Source of the DNA: Haliotis asinina | Taxonomy: Eukaryota > Mollusca > Gastropoda > Lepetellida > Haliotidae | NCBI RefSeq assembly: GCF_037392515.1 | Contig: NC_090282.1 | Coordinates: 56,320,843 to 56,384,842, forward strand | DNA: 64,000 nt | Direction of reading: 5' to 3' | In this document: in pieces, positions 43,501 through 56,800 of the stretch | Position numbering within the stretch: position 1 is the stretch's first letter | How the letters are laid out: each line of letters opens with the position of its first letter | Made by a program: the position numbers and the translations under genes | Notes under the pieces: generated by a model | What the model was told of the DNA's origin: nothing | Databases searched by the model: none | The model's input: only the letters and a program-made list of their open reading frames with translations

Positions 43501-45700
43501 AAATTACCCGATCTTGGACCAGGGCGAAACTGTAAACGTTAATAAAACCATACCATTTTACAAAACACTAAACGATGTGTCTGAGAAAGCACTTTTGAAA
43601 TGTGCGTCATAGTCTTAGATGAATGCAGGAAATTTGTTTTACTTAAAATGAATAAAGACCATAGGTATTCCAATGAAGGCACTGAGGAATTAATCTCCGC
43701 GAGGATACCCATGTCAAATCTGGGGACGGAACGCATGGACGAGTTGGTATCCACATGGGTAGGAAACTATGCCACAAATTCAACTGATCTGAATCTGTGT
43801 AGCATTAGGGCTGTTTACTCCATGTGTTAACAAGTCAACAAGCCAGAACACCAGTCTACTTCACCTCGGAAATATAGAAACAAGGGCAGGTGTTGTGATG
43901 TGAAATGTTTCCAATCGCAAATATCCCACTCATGTCGAGAATGTGCATCAACTCCATGGCGGGGCGTCAATATCTCTGACATGGTTAGGTACATGCACAT
44001 GTTCATGGGAAAATAATTATATTGTATACGGTTTCACTAAGCAGGGCTACGTCACTGCATAAATTATACATGCACATGGTGATACTATATACGACACCTT
44101 GCTAATGAACATGTTGCTTAAAGCTATACTGTATCGTGTCATTTTCACATTGTGTCGATACGGAAATACTTAGTTTGACTGTTAATCCTATACTTTGTTT
44201 CCCTGATGCTGTTGGAGAGATAACAATCTGTTACTGTATGACGGAAAATTATACAGAGAAAGCAATATTACTTCTATATCATGAAAATCTTGAAATGATC
44301 AAAAGTGTACGAGATAGAACAGTGGTTGATGTTATGACAACAGTAGAGTACATCACCTAAAAAGGACCCTTGTCACACGATCCTTACAGCTGTTACGTCA
44401 GACAGTGGTTACTTGGTGCTTGTTTAATAGCAGATTCCGACCGAGTTTCCACATTCTGAGTGAGGATTGTGTTGGTGGTCCTATAACGCTATATAAAGCT
44501 AGGTATACAGTGGAGTGATGTTGTGAGTTAGAGGACCTCTTGAGATTTGATTGTTGGCGCTTTCCACATCAGTACAACACACCTCAGAATTTACTCTTCT
44601 TTACGGTGGCCAGTATTCTATATGTTCTGTCTTCGTCCCAAAATCAAAACATGCTGTATTTGTACTATTTACTGTGACGTCATTCGCAGGTAAAACACTA
44701 GGCGACTGTTGATGAATCTGTACGTCAGGGCATCGGAGAGACGTAAATCTAAACCTCTTCCCGCGGTTCAGTATTCTAAACATTCATGTGCAAAATTTCC
44801 ACACTCTGTTGTAAACTGTCTTTCAATACTGCGACGGTTAGTTAGTATCTATTCTGTATGTACATACACGGGCTTCGTGTCTTTGCGAGGATTAAAGATT
44901 TTTAAAATATTTTTAAATGTTTTGAGATGCTCGAAATGTTTCACAAGTAAAATACAATATGCAATCGGTTACTAGTGAAACCTAATGTAATCATAACCAT
45001 GAGTGACTGGACAATCGGGCACCAGTCATCATAACACCTACCAGTTCTTTATTGTGGTGTATCTTACTGGGGACATCCAACTGTACAGCCTTCTCATGAT
45101 GTGTAGCACTGTGAGGCATTTCGAGTCGTGGGGTCACCTCAGTCACATTTTTTTATAGAAAATGTTTAATCCGTGCAAAGACATGTGTAACATCGCATAG
45201 ATCTGGACAGATTGCACCAAAGTAGCATGATTCATTTCTGACTGAAACATGAACAAAATGCCATAGGAGAAGTTGTAAGCCAACCTTTCAGGGGTAATAC
45301 AGGCTGTCGGGGTAAAATGTGTCGATGGTTCGACAAAGCCAGGGTAAAACAGGGCTCGATGGTTCGACAGTGCTGGGGTAAAACGTGTGTGTGGTTCTGT
45401 GGTGACTCCACTGTCCTACCCTATCTGCAAACGCAGGGATGTGATAGGTGTTGCAACAAACTCTTTGAGCCCCACAACATTCCCCAGCTGACATGAGCCT
45501 CTGTTTCTCGCGAGCTCTCCTCCATGTAACGTGTGGGATTCGATGGATGGATGGCTACGTCAGGACCAAAACTATCCTGTAATGCTACCATAGCTGAGAT
45601 ACACACTCCAAAGTATGACCTCATTCGTGTGTCGCATCTGTCCTTACTGTGTAAACCTAAACGGTGAAACACTGTACTGGCAGCAGAACAAGATAGGACA
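40561..45700. other. Intergenic, mostly without recognised features
   Basis: Five kilobases between the zinc-finger gene and the 3' end of the TP53BP1 homologue. Short ORFs on both strands lack family motifs. A SINE head lies at 42690-42755 and a short imperfect 41-bp repeat at about 45290-45420 (GGTAAAA..GTTCGACA). A GC-richer stretch at 42830-43210 is not identified. Confidence 0.4.
42690..42755 (-). repeat. tRNA-like SINE head, minus strand
   Basis: The minus strand reads GACCGAATGGTTAAAGCGTT then CGCTCGTGACGC, the A-box part of the mollusc tRNA-derived SINE. The B box and body are missing. Confidence 0.45.
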
Positions 45701-45716
45701 TATTAATCATTCTCAC

Positions 45717-46540
45717 TTTATTTATGGATGCATAAAAATGATGATGCCCACTCAAGGCATGACCTTTCATGAAATACAGAACACAAATAAAAAAAAATAA
45801 TTAAAAAAATCTTACGTTTCAAGACGAAAACCAAAATTACAGAAATGGCAGCAACGTATGGGGGAAACATTTTGATTTCCTGCATATCACTGACCATGTT
45901 CGTTAACTATACCTTAACATATTTACACATAAACATACAAAAATTCTGTAAATTCTATACACCATTCTACGGCATGAACAATATATGCTTGATCAGGCCT
46001 ATCTGCAACTCCAATACAGACTCACAAATGTAGATGTAGAAGCAGTAGTCACAGAAAGCAAAACTGGATACAGAAGTACATGTACATCAAGTCAGCACTG
46101 TGCATAATTTATTCTATTGATATGAATATATGTTCCAAACAACAGTCCACATCAGGGCATTAAACTGGCTGTCATCTTCGGACATGAACATCCACACCAA
46201 AACATACCCATGTATTCTATTTGTCACTGTCAGGTGCTTCATGGTGCCATGCACTGCACATTCAATTCATTGCTTTCATCTGTGAAAGTAGTTTCAAATC
46301 TTAACATGCACAACTAAACCATATTTCAACCCAGCAAATTTAACACAAATCTTTCAAATTACTATCAATCAGTCATCATCTGTGTTAAAACATATTATCA
46401 ACCCATGAGATTACCATTTACAGGTTGTATGTACTGAATTATAACAGTCTGTGGTCAGAATGGTCAGCCCATTCTCTAACAACATTGACATGTGGCATTC
46501 AACCACTGCACATCCTTTAGGTGGTGTGACCCCAGGTGAG
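45717..46540 (-). terminator. TP53BP1: TP53BP1 3' UTR candidate region
   Basis: Below the stop (46541-46543) minus-strand AATAAA signals occur at 46108-46113 and 45717-45722, giving 3' UTRs of about 430 or 820 bases. No coding sequence here. Which signal is used cannot be told from sequence. Confidence 0.35.
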
Positions 46541-49500
46541 TCAGCCTTCCTGGTAGTCATGCCTATACTGGGGGTGTGTTGTGTAGCCCAACAAGTGACC
46601 ATTTATGAGGCACTGAATCACCCACTCCGTGGACACCAAGGGTATTTTGAGCTGCTTGGCTTGGTGGAGTACTGACGATGGGCAGTCTGCATCAGTGACA
46701 ATAATATTCACCGAATCTTCTGAAACAAATGAACATATTACAACATGGCCTGAGACAAATACATTACAGCGTGGTTTGAGACAGAGACATCACAGCATGG
46801 CTAGAGATCGACACATTACTGTATGGCTGGAGATCAACACATCACAGCATGGCTACAGATCGACACATTACAGCATGGCTAGAGATCGACACATTACAGC
46901 ATAGCTAGGGATTGACACATTACAGCATGGCTAGGGATCGACACAGAGTATGGCTAGAGATCGACATTACTATATGCTATATTACTGTATGGCTAGAGAT
47001 CGACACATCACAGCATGGCTAGAGATTGATACATTACAACATGGCTAGAGATTGACACATTACTGTATGGCTAGAGATCAACACATTACAGCATGGCTAG
47101 AGACTGACACATTAGGGTATGGCTAGGGACCAACACACTACACTATGGCAAGAGATCAAGACATTACAGCACAACTAGAAATTGACATATTACAGCATCA
47201 ACACACTACAGCATTGCTAGAGATGGACACATTACTGTGTGGCTAGAGATCAACTCATCACTGTATGTCTAGAGATCGACACATTACAGCATGGTTAGGG
47301 ACAGACACATTACAGCATGGCTAGAAACAGACACATTACAGCATGACTAGAGACAGACACATTACAGCATGGCTAGAGATGGACACATTACTGCATGGCT
47401 AGAGATCGACACGTTACAGGATGGCTAGAGACGGACACATTACTGAATAACTTGATACCTACTGATCCCTAATGTTTGTATTCATTGGGATGTATGGGTG
47501 AATTGGAATGTGTAAGTTACCCACTGTTATCCCACTCCATCCATTTAATCACCTCAAATTTTAAAAGAAACTCTAAATTTCAAACATTCAGTTCAACCAG
47601 ATTCAAATTCTCCATATCAAAATTACAATAGATACTCTTTTCCACCCTACGGATGTCAGTTTCCTTCCTTCTACAGAAATAAAATGCCCAATCTGTGTCC
47701 GTCATGTTCACCACAATGCACAATTAAAACACATTTCCTTGTCTGCAACAAATCATTCAGGTCAACCTAAATGATGTCTACTTTGGTCAGAATCAAGTCC
47801 TAGTGACGCATCATTTATCGAACTAATTCTGACATTGGCTGGCAAATAAGAAAATGAGCTGCAAGAAAATGGGACACACTATCTCATATAACAAAAAAGT
47901 AGTAAAAACAACAGCATTACTTATCATGAATTCAATAAAAGGAGGTCCATATAAATAAAATCCCCACATTTAGTTTCACTGACTTTCAGCAGTTCAATTC
48001 AAGAACTTCTCAACTTTGTATCAGTCCTAGAGTATGTGTGTCATTACTTGCTGAGATAGAATATCAACTTAAGTTACTTGTAAAGGTAATCGATTCATCA
48101 AGTAATAAATAACGACACTATTGTATTTATTATAAAGATGCTGATAGGCTGGTTAAATTTGACTCAAATGTTATGAAGTAAAGCGGTGTTTTCAATGATA
48201 TAGGGGAGGTAACTCATTTAAAAAATCTCTTTCCGAACCTTTCATTATTCAGAAAGTTGAAATTATCTGAGTGAAAGAAAAACAATCATAACCATTATCA
48301 GGGTCTGTTACAGCTTTTTGAGAAAGGGGGTATGCACAGTTTATTTTCACTCATTTTCACGAGACTGGCAATAGTCATTTAATATACTTTCAGGACAACA
48401 GAGGAAGTGAGGGTTGTGTGCATCCCTCCACTTCCCTCTGGATCCACTTCTGTGTATAAATTTCTAATATTAAACAGATTTACTAACACTTCATCATGTA
48501 AAAACTGTTGAGAACACTTGTGCCATTTCAATCCAATTCAACAATTCTGCTATCAGTAACTCAATCCCCACCTGTTTTGTTCTTGATGGGCAATCTGTTG
48601 ACCAGGTGGCACCTGGAGATCGTCAGTATTGACCGCCAAGTGTCTTGGAACTTGACATTAGTAGATGCCACCATGACCTGAAGACCTCCAAGACAGCTGC
48701 CACCAGGGTTCCTGCAGTCAGCGTCAATGGTACTTACTGCTAGGTCTCTTTCCATTTAATTGACATGTAAAAAAACTGTTAAACTGTATTCCAAGCATAC
48801 AAACAATGTAAATAGTCAAGCATGGTCAAAAGATTTACTAGGTCAAGCTATACTTGGGGTTTTCACAGAAAACAATGTTTGTAGAACAACTTTACCAAGG
48901 ATCAATGCCTGTTTATAATAAGTGCAGTCATCCTACTCCTGCTATGCAAACGTGCTGTCCTCCTAAGTCAGACCCTCATGCAGTTGGTTGTCAGACTGGA
49001 ATAGATTTGAATTGGATCAAGCTGAACATTCAATGGGTACTGGACAATATCCTCTCTAAGTAAACGCAACACATGTACAGGACTAACAGACTGTCTTGAC
49101 AATATTAGTATCTATCCCTACCAAAGGGCCTACACATACTGTCTTTACCATAGCCAACCCTACCACACTGCCTACATGTAGGGTTTTCACCAAATGTCCT
49201 GACAGTGCACATTCCTATATAAGGGCCAAGACAACATATGCAGAATGAGTCAAAAGGACACAGGGGAAGAGCATCACTCACCATTCCATCAGTTTCCGTC
49301 TCTCCAGACTGATGCCAGCCGGTAGAATGTACGCCTTGTGATCCAGCAGCCTACCCTGGTGAAACATAGCACACTTTGAAGACATGACACATTCACAGAT
49401 GCTTCTGTCATCTCTGCCTACCTCTGTACATTAGTATATGATCCACTAATGGGACACAATGGATGCCTATGTCTGTACTGGGGTGTATGATCCACTGATG

Positions 49501-50802
49501 GGACACAAGGGATGCCTATGTCTGTACTGGAGTATGATCCACTGATGGGACACAAGGGATGCCTATGTCTGTACTGGGGTGTATGATCCACTGATGGGAC
49601 ACAAGGGATGCCTATGTCTGTACTGGGGTGTATGATCCACTGATGGGACACAAGGGATGCCTATGTCTGTACTGGGGTGTATGATCCACTGATGGGACAC
49701 AAGGGATGCCTATGTCTGTACTGGAGTGTATGATCCACTAATGGGACACAAGGGACACCTACCTCTGTACAGGAGTGTATGATCCACTGATGGGACACGC
49801 AAGGAATGCCCGCTGCTAGACACTGAAAGTACTTGACTGTCCTCTGGAACGTGCTTGCCACAAGGTAGGCCTGGGATGCTGCTTCAATCTTCACAAAACA
49901 CACAAACCACATTGTTATTATATTTTATACATTGCGCTAGGTATGTTCAAGTAAATCCTGAATAGTTCAGTGTGCTCCATCTCCATTCTATAAAACCATT
50001 CCTCAAGAGCTTGCTGTTACCTGTGCATGGTTGTACTTCTCCAGGACAATGCCACCTGCTGCCTCAATGTTTGTTCTCAGATTCTCCTTGTCAAAAGCAA
50101 TGCTTGGTTCTTCTAAAACAGAAATTTGCCACACATTTCAAAAGAATTATTTATTTCAATTCCATATTTCTAACGGAATAAGCAACAGTCTTACAGACAC
50201 CCAGTTGAACACCTACCATCAGTGCCACTCTCTTCAGTAGAAGTTTCCAGACTGGAGTCTTGAAGGAGTTTCTTCTCTTGCAGTTTCTGTTCTGCGCTCT
50301 TGTCCACATGAGTGAGAAGGAATACCATGCCCTGGAACAGGTAGGGAGAGCACGCCCGACCGCCCCTCTTGCTTTTGTCAAAGAGACCTGGCAGACAGTC
50401 ATACATCAAGATGTTTTCAAACTTCAGTGTGGTGTCAATGTGTCACAAAGTGGAGAATCTATTTTCACACCAATATGAGCTGTTTTGTCAAATGACATTT
50501 TTATAAGATCAGTGGATAAGCCAAAGATTTTGTAACTGCGATTCTTCGTAAATTCCAGTGCATGCCAAGACTGTATGTCTTTCCCACAGAAAAAATGCAC
50601 ATGAACAAATACAACTCACCAACTCGGACTCTGCGGGCTCGCCCCCTACTCTCTGACGGTGAGTCTACAGCTCCTCCCATACCCGACGTGGTCGGTGTCA
50701 CTACAACATCCACCAATACAGTGTCAAACATGAAAACATCCTCATCCAAACATTCCTGGTCAAATTCCAGCAGGACATGACATGCATGTGTCAATATACA
50801 GT
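46541..50802 (-). CDS. TP53BP1: TP53BP1 tandem BRCT domain exons
   Basis: Exon 50620-50802 leads in. BRCT1: LFQGMVFLLTHVDK (50217-50387), FDKENLRTNIEAAGGIVLEK (50021-50112), YFQCLAAGIPCVSHQWI (49763-49888). A linker follows (HKAYILPAGISLERRKLMEW, 49282-49355). BRCT2: GLQVMVASTNVKFQDTWRSI (48572-48711) and NIIVTDADCPSSVL, LVSTEWVIQCLI, YRHDYQEG with stop (46541-46719). The two structural Trp are present. Each block matches its human counterpart (for example CLASGIPCVSHVWV and SQEWVIQCLIVG). The acceptor of 50620-50802 was chosen by phase. Confidence 0.9.
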
Positions 50803-53800
50803 CTGAATATTTCACTGTTTACAACCACAAATGGCACCATCCCAACTACAGGACGAAGTCTGAAAGCCGTAACCCAGTTTCAGGCTCATTCATAAGCATC
50901 AAAGTCACCTAGTCACATTGGTCCAGCACAGGTTGCAACCTAGCGTCAGGATCCCACTTCACTTCTTACAAAAAGCACTTGATTACAGTCTAGCCTATCT
51001 TCCACTATTTTGAAAGTATCACTGGAAGAAACATGCAAATTACAATATTCAGTGTTTTCTTGACGAGTATTCTCACCAGATTTTATTGGAACACTTTCTC
51101 CTGTTGGAAACCAGAATCACCATCCATCATTTGTCATAACCAGACCTGCCAGTCTCAGTAAACTTATCCTTAGTACTTTTTGCTACACTCCACTACTGAG
51201 TCTAACAAAACCTTATGGGAGGTAACCTTTGAGGTACCAAACAGCGAAAGTGCCTATTCGGCACCTTACCTTTTGAACTTTTTATCTCTTTATCTTCTTT
51301 TAACAAACGATTCAGAATGGTATGTAGCGTACGCTCGCTTCCGGGTGATGCACACGGCATACATACAACCATGACAACGGTGAGCAAACAGTCGCTATAA
51401 ATAGTGTTCGGCAATATTCAATGATGTTATCTTGCAGAAACATTAGCTAATGGTAACCATGTCAACAGAAACCCCAAGGCGTATATCCGTGAAAGAATAG
51501 AATTCAAACTGCTCACCCTCGTGTACCAGTCTATCAACAATTCCAGTACAGCTTATCTCCAAGATTTGATCAACCACTATCGTCCAGAAAGACCTCTTCG
51601 TTCTAACCAACAATTCATGTTAAATGTTCCTCTCTACAATCTCAAGACTTTCGGTGCCAATTCCTTCTCTTATGCGGCAGCAACTCTCTGGAACTCCTTA
51701 CCGTCTGATCTCAAAACTGCTCCATCACTAACTGTATTCAAATCAAAACTAAAAACTCACCTTTTCAAGAGATATGCATTGAATCACTAACTGCGAATAT
51801 ATGTATTGAACTGTTTATGTAAACTGTATATATGTTATGTGCACTGTGATGCGCTTAGAGCATGTCCCTCAGTGATGTGGATGAAGCGCAATACAAAGAC
51901 CCTTATTATTATTATTTATTATCATATACTGCAGATCAAATAACTGTGTTATATGCGGATTTATGTTTGTGGAGAGATTTGTGTCAGTGACCTGAATATT
52001 TTGAAAGACCCTCCAATCAATAAATAGTAGCCGTTGTCTGATTGGTTAAATCTATTTAACCATCTCGCATTTGATTGGACTGTCACTGGTCGCTCAAAGG
52101 TTACCTGATGTGACCTTCTACTAGGTTTTGTTAGACTAAGTTTACTTAGACTGCCACACCTGCCTGTCCAACTTGCTTTCAAAATGTGGATGCTAAAAAG
52201 TGTATTTTGAGGTGTAAAAGTGTACAATCTCACAAGGAACATAATCTGGTTCCTCCTAGCATGTCTCCCAAATGTGCAGTATTAATGTCTGTAATATGTA
52301 TGATACACACACTTGGCTTCTTTAATCGACCTGCTTATTCTGGGGATGGAAGTGTATTTCTTAATGAAAGTCTTATCGAAGAATAATTTTTGGATTTTCA
52401 AATCTGGGTGTATGTCAGTGGTTTGGTCATCCATGCTGTTTCCATTCGTAATCAATCAGAATATATCAGTAGGACTTGGCATTGATAAACAATAATGGAA
52501 GAGAGGACAAAGACATTTTCAATGATGGTTATTACTAAAAGTTGAACTACAGTGTGGAATGAAAGTACTTTTGAAGAATACATGGTCCCTAAACACACAC
52601 AAAAAACGGACATTTTTTTGTATCAGAATACACCATGCATTCACAAAACCATCTCAAAGATAAATCCACATGAATTGATCTCAGGCAGTTTTACCACTGA
52701 CTTTATTTAGGTAGAATCCACAATTAACTGGGTGGTGTTGTACAAATCGATCTGAGCATTACAGCAGTTGTAAGTCTATATCAACATACACATGAGGGAG
52801 TTACAATCACCCAGGCACTAAGATCACTTTATACCACTGCACTGTTATCACTAGAATGTCATTACCTGACCCTGCACTGTCTGGAGGTTTCTTGGCTTTG
52901 GGTGTTGGTGTGCTGGTGGCCATAGGTCCCTCCTGCAGTTTTCGCTTCTTTCCCCGGGAGGGAGGGTCTTTCTCCTTGCTGTGACTTGTAGGATCTGGAG
53001 GTGGCACCTTCTTCTCTTTCTGGGCACTTCTGCTGGCAGATCTGCCCCTCAAGGCGCTTTTAGCCACATCTGGGGCTGGACTGCCTTTGCTTTCCGTTGT
53101 CTGCACTGGTGTCTCACCCTGTGCCTCTTCCTGTGCTCCTCTCTTCCGTCTCCGTCGCTCCCCCACAATTAGGTTGTCTGAGATATAAAACAGCTCCTGG
53201 TGTCATGAGTTACCAGATCAGCATGAGTTCAGCAGTAGTGCACAGACTGAGTTATAATGCTTTTGTATCATTTCATATCCATAACTGCTAGTTTTACAAG
53301 CAGCAAAGAAGGCTTCTGGTTTAACCAAGAACAGTGGTGTAGTAAGCTCACAAATCAATAATGTTTGTTCAAGTTTAGTAACTGGTAGATACATAAACAA
53401 CTGATCTACATAAAACTATCACAAACTCAATGAACACTGCATACACATTTAAAAGATCTGTATTTAAGTATGGCAGGAGATCTCTTCTGATAATCATCAA
53501 AGACAAGTGAATATTACCTAGTGACACATCCCCCAGTTTGGGATCCGTTGTTGTCCCTGGGACAGCCGGCACCCTCATCTCCTCATCACTCATCAGACAG
53601 CTGGCCTGACCCTCACTCAGGATTATCTGACTCCAGGAACACCTGAACACAAAAACCTCTACCTGGTCACAGTCATCAGACAGCTGGCCTGAACCTCACT
53701 CAGGAATATCTGACTCCAGGAACACCTGAACACAAAAACCTCTACCTGGTCACAGTCATCAGACAGCTGGCCTGACCCTCACTCAGGATTATCTGACTTC

Positions 53801-56800
53801 AGGAACACCTAAACACAATGATCTCTCCCAGGTCACCACATCAAACAGGGTGCAATTGTTACATTCAAGACATGCCTACATGAACTAATACATTGATTTA
53901 CAATGACATGGATCCATGATGAGATTGTAATGGACTAACTTGTTCAAAAATGAACCTCTAAAGTTGGTTATAAACTGGAAACCATTACCACAAGTGTATC
54001 ACAAAACACAGAAAACGGAACTCAATATCCAAGTAGTGCACGGAAATACATGTACTAATGTGGTAATTGTCAGGAACAACTTTAATGGTGACATCGAAAG
54101 TCTTGTACCAATGGTTCGTCAAGTGATGGCCATTAGAGATCAGACTGTCAATGTAGTAACACCAAACGAATGATGACATGCACAGATTGCACATGTTGAA
54201 TATATAACAAGTTTAATAACCATAAGATTCATCACGAATAATAAATCCTGTCAGCAATAATTGCCATTAACACAAGTCATGTAAGCCTTACTGCTGAGTG
54301 TCGCCTCCATCCCGTGACACTTTATACTTGACTGTGTCACCTTGCTGCACATACTCCACCACCATCCCGTACTCGAAGTAGCCATCTGGTGACATCACCA
54401 TCACACTCTGGCCAATCGGAATCACCTTCACCAGCAAAATGTCTTTAGCCTTTACATACATCTGGTCTCCATCATCAAAACGGATGTAGAATCTGGAGGT
54501 ATGCAGTTAACTTATTATATGCTGAATCTTCAGTCCTGATTGAAATGAAGTATTACCACACAACTTTGTATGCCATTTCAAATACAACCACAAACATCTT
54601 GTATCATCTTTCTTACCTTAAAGTTCACCCATAACAGTAATCTGATTGAATGATATGCATAACAAAATCACTCAGACTTGGGCAGCATCTTTAATGTTGA
54701 TCTAAGATGACCATGTGATCAGAAGATACAATTTGATTGGTTAATTTCATGTCAATAAGAGGACTTATGTTTATGTTAAGAGATGAAAGCATGTTGGCAA
54801 CAGTTTCCAGAGTATAAATAGACTAGAAACATGCAGGCTTGGCTCATCACTAAAAACACAATGTTAAAATGGGGACATTATTATGGGACGCACCTTCCAG
54901 TTGTGTCAATTTTTAAAATCTTCCCGGGGTAGAAGTAATCATCCTTCCATTTAGCCATCACTGTGGATCCTGAAACAATGTCACAAAGACAACATCTTTC
55001 TTGTGCCTATTTTGCCAACATGTGAAACTTGTTCTAAAATAACACTTATATAGCTACGAGATAATGTGTAGTGGCAAATTCAAGTGGAATGTTTGGTACG
55101 AGTATACTCGTGAGAGATAGTCAATGTGTTAATGAGCAGAATGTTTGAATTTTAGCATATTGCATATGTTCGAAAAACATTTTTGTGATGTGGTACATTT
55201 GCCAAACTCTGCATCTATGATTGTGCTTCGTATGTACGTGACACAAGAGTCACACAAAACATCTGTGTAGACTTTGCTACTGTACACAGCAGACAAAACA
55301 GTGTAGAACATACCAATCTGTGCACTACTGGCATGTTCAACTGGCATTGCCTGCTCCTGCTCGACATCCGTGGTTGTCTGGAAGGGAATCTGTGGACTGG
55401 AAGAAGAGACACATAACGTCAACTGTATTTACTGTCCAAAGGGTAAAAATGAATCAAAAAAAAATTCAAAAGTAAAATGTCGAACTTATTTTCCTTTCAT
55501 TGGTGCTATGCACATTTTTCACTGACCTTATATGACTGTCTCCAGAACTGCTGTTGCCTGTAGTTTTGCTCTTCTCTCCTGAAAACCAAGCATTTAGATG
55601 AGAGAATATTGTCTCACCACACATTCAGCAATGCCATGACAGGCCTAGCACTACAGTTCAGACAAACAGACAGACATACAGACAGACAGACATACTTACA
55701 AACATTTGGCATACTGAAGAAGAACGTTTTGAGTTCAAATTTGAACATGGACAATGTTTGCTCCGATTCAATGTCAAGTGGGAGACTGTTCCAGAGAAGA
55801 GTGCCTATACATCCAATGGTCACCAAGTGTTTTGTACGAGAAGAAGGTACCACTAGGTCAGACTTGTCACATGACAGCACTGTCCTAGATGGGTGATATC
55901 TGGTCAGCAGATTGATGAGGTGATCTGGTGCTTGGTTACAGAGCACTGGACAGTGAAGGTCCTGCAGGACTGACTGAATGTGGTCAAATTTCCTCTCCCT
56001 GCTGACATCTCTGGCTGTGGTGTTCTGCACTTGTAGCAGTTTCTTGATCAGGGAATAGCAGCAGTCCAAGTGGGAAATTACATGAGCCTGGATGAGTGAG
56101 ATAGCCGCATGTTGGTCAAGATACCGCCTTATTAGCCCAATATTTCTGATGTGGAAATGGGCTTGTCTGCAGATGGAATACACATGAGACTCAAGACTGA
56201 GACTGCTGCCATTACCATGCCCAAGTTGGAAGCTTCTTTGCTGATTGCTACAATATGAAAAGATGGCAAATGGTGCTGTAGATGTAGATATTTTGGACTG
56301 CTGATTATCCGTACAGTCTCAATAACAATTAGTTTAAAGAAATGTGATGTCAACCATGCCTTGAAGTCTTGGATTTGTTGAAAAGTGTTGATTGCTGAAG
56401 GTTGTTCCATAGGCTTGAAGGTGAAAATACAGCTTTGTGTCATCCGCATATAGGTGCGAGCAAAGCTTGTACTGTCTCACTATGTCACCAAGTGGGGAGA
56501 TGTATATTGTGAACAATACAAGACATGTATCATTATGACTTGTCATCATATTTGCATATATTTCAGTTAAGTCTACAGAGATCTCGACACGAACACATTC
56601 CAAATAAGTGTATGGTTATTACATGACAGTTTTCCCTCTGCCAGTCATATCATTCTTAGGGCTAAAAGTCCTGAGTACTGATACAGTTGTCTTGAGCTAA
56701 AAAGACTGTCATAACCCTTTAATCATATCCCACATAAAGGGACATTAACTCTAAAATAACAAAACCAAGAGTCATCAGAAGATGACTTATCCCCCCGGCC

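Noticed and set aside
43539-43830. Short overlapping ORFs on both strands
   Set aside because: No recognisable domain and no supporting splice sites.
49418-49651. ORF repeating CVPSVDHTPQYRHRH
   Set aside because: It is a by-product of the 49-bp minisatellite. The true exon ends at the donor next to 49763.
50422-50427. Longer 5' version of the BRCT1 exon starting near FENILMYDCL
   Set aside because: The acceptor there is out of phase with the preceding exon; the acceptor at 50387/50388 fits phase.
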